NCBI GenBank assembly: GCA_025531455.1
Contig: JAMYHL010000007.1
Span: forward strand, 806,001 to 870,000
Direction: 5' to 3'
DNA length: 64,000 nt
Source of the DNA: Apiotrichum sp. Y4204
Lineage: Eukaryota > Basidiomycota > Tremellomycetes > Trichosporonales > Trichosporonaceae
Under the pieces are notes generated by a model, which saw only the letters and a list, made by a program, of their open reading frames with translations, made no database searches and was not told the DNA's origin. Each line of letters starts with the position of its first letter. The first letter of the stretch is position 1. The position numbers were made by a program, and so were the translations under genes. Below are positions 44,111-53,600 of this stretch, piece after piece.

Positions 44111-46226
44111 ATGGCGATCTTCCGGCGCCGCAAGCCGCGCGCGTGCTTCTTCTGCCTCTCGCCGGACGAGCGCCCGGCCCACACGCGCGAGCACGGCGTC
44201 GGCGCGCTCGGCGCCAACGTCAACGTCAACGCTGCGTCCACCTCGGCGTCGTCCTCGGCTTGGCGCTGCGCCGCGTGCGGGTGCTGGAACGTCCGCGATC
44301 GTAACGGCGTCATTGTGTCCGACCTCCCTGCTATGCATAACCCCACCTTGAATGGAGATAGCTTTGCGCTGCGCGGTAAGCTTGTCCCGTCTTGTTCGTT
44401 GCCTCGTCGCGTGCTGACATGTCGTCATTGATCATGGCTGGTGTCGCTCAACCCCGCTGCTGTTGGTGCACGACTGCCTTGTCCATTACACCTCTGGGGA
44501 TTGTCTGAACAATCGCACTGATCCTGACTCGCGCTTATTCTGTGATCTATTCCAACTGCAGGCAAAGCACCAGCGAACCGGCTCCCTTCCTCCTCGGCCT
44601 CGACACCCTTCTGCCGCGACTGTATCATCAACCAGACGCTCGTGATGAACCTGCTGGGGAACTACCTTCCCGATGAAAGCGTGAGCCTCCCCATAATTCC
44701 AAACTGACAACAGGATCCGGCGTACGCAACTCTCGAGGCAGAGCTGCCAAACTACATCGCATCCCTGCACCAGCGGTATCCGCCAGTTTGCTCGTCCTGT
44801 CAGCCAGCTGTGGACGAGGCACTCAAGCGGTCCGACCAGCGCGCGCAGTCGGAAGCATGGGGGCGTGCCCTCCGTCGCGGCCGCGCTCAGGAGGCATCGC
44901 CTACCCAGAGGTTAACGGCATTCGAGGTTGGCGTGTGGCGCGCAAGAGGGGCCGCCTGGGTGACGGACGCGGTGTTGAGCTGGGGTCTTGGTGTAGCAGG
45001 TGAGTTACTCGTTTGGGTGATCTAACTCTCAGCTTGGATGTGGCCAGATCTGCTTGCTGATGCTGCGAACTCGCGCGTCTTGGGCCTTCGTGCAACCACC
45101 GCACTGCTAGTACTTCGCGGCATCTCGATACTTTGGGCCGTGTGGGATCCAACATGGCTGCGGCGCGCCCGCGGTGGGGATAACGTTCGTGTGGAGGGGA
45201 GAGGTACTTGGGTCGTAAGTGTGCGTGCCCCAGAATCGTGCTGACCGTAGACTACAATGCTTGCCATTCTCTGTCTCCGCGCTGGCGCGGCGGTCTACCT
45301 CACCATCTGGAGGCGCGATACCACCAAATTCCCAACGGTCATTGTCCAGACTGCGATTTCCGACGCAATAGTGAGCTAGACCCACTATCTGAGACACAGC
45401 TGACATTCAGGCCGTCATAACTGCATTTTGGCAGCTCAAGATCTCTGCACCCGTTCCTCTCACGCTTGTCCGCCCTGTACAGGTCTCCACCCCAACCCAG
45501 GCTACTCGGCCGGCAGTCTCACTATCGGCCCTGTCGCTTGACCCATCCCCAACCCCCCCTCCCGCCCCGATATTTGGTCAGCCATCCCTTGCCCGTCCTC
45601 AGCCCCCGCGAGACGAGTCCGAACCAATGGATTGGGAGCCGACACCTGGCGCCAGCACGCCAGACGAGCGCAACGACTGGGATACTTTCGGCGTAGGCCA
45701 GCAGCGCATGTTTCCGAACGGCACGGCAGACGACGAGACGGGTCTGGAATCTCTTCTCGCCGGGTGGGGCATCTCCACTGGCGCAGCAGCTCCGAATACC
45801 CCGTCGCAGCCTCTCCCCATGGCTCCACTCGCTCCGTCGCATGGCCTCGTCCTCGACGACGCGCTCGTGCGTAAATTCCGCATCACCCTCTTGATCCTTC
45901 GTTGCGTAGCTCTCGTGGCCGCAATAGCTTGCGTAGCGGTAAAGCTTCGCCTGGAGGATATTGCCGCGCCACCACTCCGTGTACTCCTGGGGCTCGAAGC
46001 CGCAGGCTCCGCTCTCGCCCTGATTGTGTGCCTTGTCTCCCGCTCCGGCCGCTTCATCCCTCTCGCCGCCGTCGTGCTCGCCTCAGACGCTGCAGTTCGC
46101 ACCTCTGCCCTCGTCTCGACGGCCATCCCCTCCTCCCTCCCCCACGAGGCGCTTGCGTGGGCCGGCCCCGAGATCGCTTGTGCCGCCTGGGCCGTCCTCG
46201 ATGCGCTCGTCCTCGCGGCCACCTAG
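44111..46226 (+). CDS. IMA1: Ima1/Samp1-like inner nuclear membrane protein
   Basis: Exons 44111-44375, 44562-44680, 44714-44999, 45033-45214, 45251-45370, 45411-46226; 595 aa. The N-terminal Ima1-type zinc-binding domain has paired Cys motifs: ACFFCLSP, WRCAACGCWNVRD, FCRDCIINQTLVMNLLGNYL and RYPPVCSSCQPAVDE. Hydrophobic spans follow (ATTALLVLRGISILWAVW, MLAILCLRAGAAVYLTIW, VITAFWQLKI). A Pro/Ser/Asp-rich loop precedes further C-terminal spans (ITLLILRCVALVAAIACVAV, LALIVCLVS, LAAVVLASDAAV). In fission yeast Ima1 and human Samp1/TMEM201, the protein lies at the inner nuclear envelope near sites of chromatin or centrosome attachment. Two introns are only 33 nt, and each carries an in-frame stop if retained. 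Confidence 0.85.
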
Positions 46227-46494
46227 ACACTACGCTTACGCCTTACGCCTCACCATACGCCATACAGTGTTACATGTACATTGGGAATGCTAATGTGTTC
46301 CCCGCCGACTGCTGACCCAACTGGACTAATGGACTAACGGTTGTGGCATGTGGAAAGTGGAATGTGGCACGCAAATCTGGCCTCGCGTCATGCAACACAC
46401 CAACAATCTTGACCATCTAACTTCCTCTTCTACTTACACCGAGCATCACCACTCCAATCCTCTGCATCTCGATGCCTCGAATACAAAAAGGCAA

Positions 46495-46499
46495 CCGCA
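46495..46499 (-). terminator. Pol III T5 terminator of tRNA-Ala(AGC)
   Basis: Five A on the + strand, 18 nt beyond the tRNA 3' end, give T5 in the minus-strand transcript. Confidence 0.7.
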
Positions 46500-46516
46500 G
46501 CTCTCGCTGCACACCA

Positions 46517-46602
46517 TGGACGAGTTAGGAATCGAACCAAAGACCTTGTCAAATAGGCGGTTGAATGCTAATGACACGCTCTACCAACTGAGCTACACGC
46601 CC
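46517..46602 (-). tRNA. tRNA-Ala(AGC) with a 13-nt intron
   Basis: Minus strand: acceptor GGGCGTG pairs with CTCGTCC, giving the G3-U70 wobble that marks tRNA-Ala; the discriminator is A. There is a T-T mismatch at 6-67 and another in the T stem (TTTGG/CCTAA). The anticodon stem TGTCA/TGACA encloses TTAGCA...T, anticodon AGC. A 13-nt intron lies after position 37. The mature length is 73 nt. Outside the anticodon arm it is identical to the tRNA-Ala(CGC) gene 0.7 kb away. Confidence 0.93.
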
Positions 46603-47328
46603 GGCGATGACGGGATTTTCGGCGCCTCTCCGCGTCGGCCCGGCGATAGCGAAGAGAGATGCGTCGTTGATGGACAACGTCGGAGAAGGTCTTTGGGCCT
46701 CTTGGGACCCAGCACGGGTTCACTTAAGCTCGCCCCGAAAAGATACGAGGCAATGATGGGTCGACCGAAGTACAGACTCTTCATTCTCTTCATTCTCGTC
46801 TTCCTCGTCTCTATTCTGTGTTAATGTCAGTGTCAACTAACCTTCGGCTGAGGCTTTTCCGTGAGGAACTTTTTGTCACAGCGTTTCAGTGAAGCGTCTC
46901 TGATCTCCACCGCTGTGGTATTGACGTTCCTCTACGGCAGGCGTTAGACCAAGCGCATACTGTACAGGGCAGTGCTGTACTGGCTGTCCATGTCTTCCCC
47001 CGATTTACCCAGCTTTTCTTGCGATTTTGGTAGACGGCGGACCGGCGTCAGGGGGGACAGAGCTCCACGCAGCAGCCTTCTACCGTGGCTCGTCGCGCTT
47101 TTTGGCCCTCGGTCCTCGGCCCCTATGCTGGTGCTGCTCGCGGCGACTGAGAGGTGAGACGCAGGATGGACGCCTAGCGACCCGAGACGACGACGATGAC
47201 CGGTGATGCCATAGCAACAAGGCAATCTCGGCAACTGCTCTGCTCGATCTGCTCTGCCCCCCCAGCCACAGGCTTGTCTGATTGGCTGGGGACAGAAAAC
47301 AAAAATGAACCAATCTCGCGATCGAGTC
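46603..47328. other. Spacer between the two tRNA-Ala genes
   Basis: About 726 bases with no supported gene. The + strand segment just before 46820 ends in hydrophobic codons (LFILFILVFLVSILC), but the ORF reads through the tRNA gene and is not credible. Confidence 0.4.
47301..47305 (-). terminator. Pol III T5 terminator of tRNA-Ala(CGC)
   Basis: Five A on the + strand, 24 nt beyond the tRNA 3' end. Confidence 0.65.
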
Positions 47329-47410
47329 TGGACGAGTTAGGAATCGAACCAAAGACCTTTCCAAATCACACAATGCGAATGGAACGCTCTACCAACTGAG
47401 CTACACGCCC
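47329..47410 (-). tRNA. tRNA-Ala(CGC) with a 9-nt intron
   Basis: Same acceptor, D arm and T arm as tRNA-Ala(AGC), including the G3-U70 pair. The anticodon stem TTCCA/TGGAA encloses TTCGCA...T, anticodon CGC. The intron after position 37 is only 9 nt. The mature length is 73 nt. Confidence 0.92.
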
Positions 47411-47549
47411 TCGACATTTTTTCACGTGCGTTGGGTCCTCAATGTCCGTTGTTTTTGTCCTTCAGTCACGACTGTCATGTTTCTTGCCGCGATCTCGTTG
47501 CTCCTACCCGACAACGAACCTGTGCGCATCGCCGGAGTGCTCTTCGTCC

Positions 47550-47653
47550 TCTTCGCTAGTATATCGGTTAGTATAATCGCCTCTCAGTCGAGAGAGCCCT
47601 CCGGCAGGAGGAGCGCACCGCGATAGAGCAGGGTTCGACTCCCTGGCGGAGAA
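47550..47653 (+). tRNA. tRNA-Glu(CTC) with a 32-nt intron
   Basis: The acceptor TCTTCGC (47550-47556) pairs with GCGGAGA (47646-47652), and A47653 is the discriminator. The anticodon stem ATCGC/GCGAT encloses CTCTCA...C with anticodon CTC at 47583-47585. The intron is 47587-47618, after position 37. The T arm is CAGGG-TTCGACT-CCCTG. The mature length is 72 nt. A perfect inverted repeat GCTCGAGC-AGC-GCTCGAGC at 47657-47675 precedes a T5 run (47683-47687). Confidence 0.93.
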
Positions 47654-47656
47654 TCA

Positions 47657-47687
47657 GCTCGAGCAGCGCTCGAGCAGGAAGCTTTTT
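47657..47687 (+). terminator. Hairpin plus T5 downstream of tRNA-Glu
   Basis: An 8-bp inverted repeat with a 3-nt loop, followed 8 nt later by T5. The T run alone would terminate pol III; a role for the hairpin is not established. Confidence 0.5.
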
Positions 47688-50600
47688 AGGAGATGCAGGA
47701 AGAGGCTGGTGTTTTGGAGCGCGCCGGAGGGCCTGATGGGCCTGGAGGGCCGGGGTGGGTCGGAAGGAAGTCCCGATGTCGTCGATGTGAACTCCGCGAT
47801 CGATGACCTGTTGGGCTGTAGAATTGGTCCCCTCATCTAGCAGCCCGTTCATGTGCAGCTATGGCCTGGTGCTCGTATACGCTTCGCCCACAAACATCCC
47901 CGTCCCGGGTGTCGTTTGCGGTGAGATGTGCTAACATGGACGCGTGCAATACCATCCATCATAAACCAAAAGAATTTAATAAATAAACAAATCGATGTAC
48001 TTAACTCTCCACCGAAAGTCACTGCGTGAGCAGAAACGGATGTGCGGCTGCCAAAGAGCTTGTAACTTCTGGACAAGTTAGTGGCTGGAGGACCCTTCCG
48101 TCTCCTCGCGAAGACTAAGATAGAGAGTGAAGTTCCTTCTCAAAGTCCGGACGCGAGTTGCGGTGTTCAACGGACATCAGCAGTCACTTCCGACTAAGAA
48201 TGGAAGTCAACAGGGAAATCACGCTTTCCTCAACACCACGCTAAACAGTCCTCCCACGTACCTAAAGATTCTCCGGCGTTGTTGACAAGCTGCGTTACAA
48301 GTCTCGAATGGGCTGTCACAGATGCCACATTGCCACATGTGGTCGGGCTGAGGAATGTTGCCTGGTACCCTTCTCAGCCACCATTCTGGGGCGTCAGTTC
48401 AGAATGATCGGTGGCGCCGCCGAGGGGTACGTCGCCCGCCAGCCTGACCCAAACCCGCGGAAACATCGACCGACAGAGTTCTGTCCCGACTACCTCAGCC
48501 CTCATCAGTGGTAGTAAGGTCCCAAAGATCCGGCAAGGAGACCGGCAAGAACATGGCAGACGTGAGACCACCTGTCGAGACCGATGTGGCTTACGGTCAG
48601 CAAACGTCCGAAGCGGAACGCGTGGTCTAGTCCAGGGGGCGTAACTTCATGCCCGACACTCGTAGGGATTCTAAGAGCTCTGTCAAAAACTGAAGGGATC
48701 ATGTTCAGTGTCTCAACTCGAGGGATCTTGAGCACACGAGGATATCAGGGGAACCATTTGCCTCATGCAGACTGGTGTTCGTAGTCGGCCCAGAACACAG
48801 GGTGTATGTATATACGACGCACAGATGTGAGACAAGTGTTCGAGAACTGTTGAGCCCTAGGAGATGAGACACGCGCAAAGATAGCCGCCTGCTCCGCGGG
48901 AAACCGCCGCACGACAACGTGAAGGACTGAACATGAACATGGACGATGCTTGCCGCACCATGCGGTCTTGATAAGGGTTAGACGGTAGGCGCTGGGTCTG
49001 TTATTGCTTCGCACCTGCGGTTACCACTTCCCCGGCGGCAGGCTGCCATCATCTATAGACGCACCGAGCTTATCGAGATCTGGAGGTACTGTATGACGAG
49101 GAAACCCGCAAGTGGTGACACGCCGGCGTGCCCTGAGCTCGGCGAACTCGTACTGCGCAGCAATTGCCGCAGACAACTGTGGGACTGCGCGGCGGCGAAC
49201 TCTAAAGGCCTGCGCGCCTAGCGCGCCTCGTGCTGCCATCGTATATTTCGCTGCCAGAAGGATGGTAACAAGCGCACAGTGACTAACCGCAGTGTGACTA
49301 ACCGGAGGCCTCTAAGTCATCGCGTCCACTGCTTTACGTGTTGGATTCGACGTGTTTGGAAAATTGCACCCTATGATGCTTAAGGATACGGGCCACTAGC
49401 GCGTAGCTAACAGGAGTCGCAGGGCGACGGTTGTCACCTCGTGGCTGCGGGCTCATGGCCGGCCTTCAACCCGATCACATCGGAGTGGGGTCGGGGACGG
49501 TGTGTGTGCGACACCACTCGAGGATTCTGGATCGGTGCGACCAACGTGTGGCCGTGTACCACACGAACAGTATTCGAAAGATAGGGAAAAGCGGCCGGCA
49601 AAAGCAAGTGCTGTGGCGCAGCTCTTTTTCTTTTCTTTTTTTGCTTCCTTCCATAACATTCATCTCGTGTACCGCTGCCCTGCACAAAAGTCTAAAGTGG
49701 AGCACGCGAACCCACGAGGTCGCTCCGTGTACACTGTGTCGCAATTACTCGCGTTGTTCAGAAGGCTTGGAAGGCTCCGAAAGGTCCGAGGAATGGACGG
49801 GCACGTACGTGCCTGGTGGAAGTGGAAAGTGGACCAGAAGAGGAATAAACGTACGCCATTACGCGATCAACCGGACTGGGGAAGTCCGGGAATCGCCCGA
49901 TAACACGGAGACTGCAGTGGAAAGGATACAATGTGCCGTCCGGCGACTATCGACTACATGTCGTGCTGACTTCAGCATGCGCCATGCCCCCTCCTTGTTC
50001 CCCCCCTTTCACACTTTTACATACGAGAACTGCAAAAGTACAGAAAGGAAGTGCACAGAAGTGACGAAAAGGAGCCAGTAGCATTGTCGTGTGGAGCCGT
50101 TCCGCTTCTGTGCGGGCCGGCACGGCCCGGTCTCGGCACGAGGTTTTCGTTATGACAGCGGGTTGTCTGTATCCTATTCCACCTTGCCGGCGGGTGGCGA
50201 AGAACATTCGGCATCCCCGCGGCAGCGGAGTACGTACTGCCCGGTGTTCCCGCTACCGACGGAAAACTGGGAGACTAGAAGCCGGTCAAACGGAGTGGTT
50301 CAGACCAGTCGTGTCGTCCCTTCATTCCGATGCTTCTGTCTTTTCCATGACGAGAAGAAGGGGTAAGAAGGAGAAGCTTTGGGAGTACGTATGTATGACT
50401 TGGAAAGGCATTGCGCTACAGTGGTCGCAACGGCACCGACCGATCTGAGCTGGTACGACGTCGAGGCCATGGGACGGACACCTCTTCCTCCCGGAACAGC
50501 TGGTGCCGCTGGAACCCGCGGTGCGGGGGTCCCTTGTCCGCGTAATTTTTGATTCCCGGCCGCACGCATTTCGAAATAAGTCGGTCGTGCAGAATGTGTA

Positions 50601-53600
50601 CGTACGTGCTGAAGCTTAATGCGCCACAACACCACGGTGGGAGCGCGTAATTGCGCGTGGCACCGACATGGCCGCCGGGCAGGTATCGTCGGACAGGGCA
50701 TGTCACCAAGCTTAGGGCAAGGGCCCGGAAGACAGCGGTGCTCATGGTACGACTGAGGTCCGTTGGCACTAATCGCGCAGGTTGCTGCTTGCATCGCGAG
50801 CCAGATTAGAGTTGTGGCAGACAATTACAAGCTTTGGGCGGCGGCCATGTGGCGAACGGCGTGTTCGCTGAATTGCCTGTTCGGCGACGGCGTTCCCCTG
50901 TCCGTTCCGCGCTTCTCAATCTCCGAGCTATGTTCCTGAGGATAGGCATCGGAGGCGGGGGATTGGGAACGCCCCGAATCTCTGGGAACTCGTTCCGGCG
51001 AACAGAACAAAAAGTAGAGTGGTGCTGGAACGAAGTGGAGCGCCGAGGGTGAGCGTTACTGTGACGCCGCTCTCCGACGTCCCTTGACTGTACAACAATC
51101 GAGAGGCCCAAATCAATGGCCTCACATCCCCTTCCGCCCTCGATCGACTTACGTACTGCTCAATGCCAAGTATTGTTCTCCTCGACGAGCCAACGAATGC
51201 GGAACCTCAAGGAAGAACAGCGCAACAATTACGGCGTCGGACAACCCAGTGGCGACTGACTAATGCAAGTCTTTCCTGATCTCCCGGCAGGGTGCAGGTG
51301 GACGCCACGAGACCTGGCGCACCAGCGAGTAGCAGTGGTGGACAGGAAGCAAGCTACAAGCTCAGCCCTGCCGAGTGGCAGCGCTGTCATCACAATCATT
51401 GGCCACGCTCACGGCTCTAGACGGTTAGCGTGGTGCCCTTTGTGGGATGTGGCGAAGTGGCGACGTGGGACGTGGCGCGGTGACGAGGTGGACGGCGCAG
51501 TGCGCAATGCGCTGCACATGATCATAAGACACCACGAGGTCACCTGCGCAAACGCGATAATGATGTGGTAACCTGTTATACGCCAGCTCCTGACCTTTGG
51601 AAGTCACCTGCTGTATGGACCTTGGTCGGTTTGCGAGCAATCAGGGTAGTTTCTGGAGATTCTGTTCCAGTGGACTCCAGTCCGCCAGCTCGTGGCGAGC
51701 GCCGCGTGAGTACTCGACTTGAGCCAGCCAAGCCACTGTATCCGGACCTCTGGAGGTAGGGGCTTCGTCACATCCGTGTCATCCCCGGCTCGGCAAGGTG
51801 CGGATGCGAGGTGACTACATGGCGCAGCTCCTCGTCACGGCGCGTGGCCGCTCCTGAGCTCCTGATGTTCCACACTGTGTCAATCAAGCGGACACGGGTC
51901 GATCGATCACGGTCATCACTCGCCTCGGGGTTCCGGGGTCTTCCCTGGCTTATGGCGGCTTCTGGCGTGGCTGGGAGATACTGGAATACAGCACTGGAGT
52001 AGTACTACCTACTACCAGTGCGGCGTTCCCGACTGCCAAGCCGTGAGGGCGGAGAGCGACGGATCACTCAAACTGACACAGGCGTCGTTGTGCATCACTC
52101 AGAGCCCCTGCCGTAAACAGTGCGGCGTCCTCTGCTGTGATCCAGGACCGCCACCCCGCGACGCAGATCCGGGGCCGACAGTGGCTGGCCGCGCGTCCTG
52201 GCTCATCATCTAATCATCATCTCTCAACCCGTGCCCTAGGCCCCCTCGGAGGTCGAGCGGCTGCGGTGCCAAGGCAAGGGGCCGTCGAGGATACAAGGAT
52301 CCCTGAGCGGGACAGAAAATGGCGCAGATATCCTCAGATCCAGTATCCAGGATCTACGGTTCAGGATCCAGGAGCTCTTTTCCAGGAGCCAGGAGGCGAG
52401 AAGAAAAAGGACAGAGACCCAAGAAGATAGAGCATCTTGCAGTGCTCGGCATCTCGGCGTCACGGCGTCGGGGCCATCACCGACCCCCGCGATTCCGCCG
52501 ATCCCCCGGAATACAGGGCTGATTGCCGGAGCTCTCCGGATGTACCGGCCGGCTGGAGGGTTGATCGAGTATGAAAGCCCGAGAGGAGCCCGAGAAGCCC
52601 AACGATTGGAGCTTGGCACAGGTAGAGAACGGAGCAGGGTAGAGAAGATGAGGTGGCATCCAAAACCTGAATGGTGCGAGACATGCGTCCACATCAGGTT
52701 AGACTGAGACTGAGACGGCCAGTGAGATGCTGTCCGTGTGTGGCAGGTGGCACTCGCACTGCTCCCTTCTGGGGCCAGATTTGGCTCCCTGTATCAAGTC
52801 TTTACAAAGCACACGATGGGATAACCGATGACTACAAACGAGAGGGTAGACGGAAAGCCAACTGGAACAGGGCACTAACGCTTTCGATAAGGGGTCACCT
52901 CGGTGTTCACAGAGGGGTCCTCGGATGTGATGTCAAACGAGATAGAATAGCCATCGCGTGCAGATACCATCATCAAGCGACGAGTGTGTCGGAAATGCTC
53001 TGCGGCACCACGTCAGCGGCGCGAGGTTTGCCGATACGCAACGGCGGAAGTGCACCGGTATCGTATCTTGCGTGATGTGGAATGCAATCTTGTTCGCTTG
53101 GAGATCTTGAGCTTGTTGTCGTCGATTGAGACACTGTTTCTCATCCAGGGCGCGGGCGGACTCGCACTCACTCTCTCCCCGTTCCCCTCGCAGCGGAGTG
53201 CTATATGATTTTAGTAATTAGTGAGAAAGCCTACTGTATTGCAGGCATGACGGTGTCTTGCCGACGCCACGCGCCACACGCCACACATCGCGTGTTGGCC
53301 ACCCCGGGTCTGCGGTTGGACGCATCACTGTACGAGTCCGCTCAGCTGATGCAGCCTGTCTCAATCAAGCGAACCCACAATCAAAAGGGCAGAGCCGAAG
53401 CCACAATCTACAGGGCCGAGTGACTCGCATACCGCTGTTGCTTCATGCCGTCATTCAGATTGTTCGCAACGCGGGGTGTCGATCCTCTCCAGGGCGCCGC
53501 TGTACGTACTGTTAACTCATACCCATAGGGTAACAAGCGTTCCTGAACCTGAAGTGCATACTGAAAAATGATGATCAGAGGCGGCCGGCTCCTCTGTCAC

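Noticed and set aside
46348..46824. Plus-strand ORF of 158 codons ending in a hydrophobic tail
   Set aside because: It reads straight through the tRNA-Ala(AGC) gene, and its hydrophobic end is a simple TTC-rich run.
49021..49239. Minus-strand 72-codon ORF with a presequence-like Ala/Arg N terminus
   Set aside because: Could be a first exon, but I found no convincing downstream exon. Left out for lack of support.
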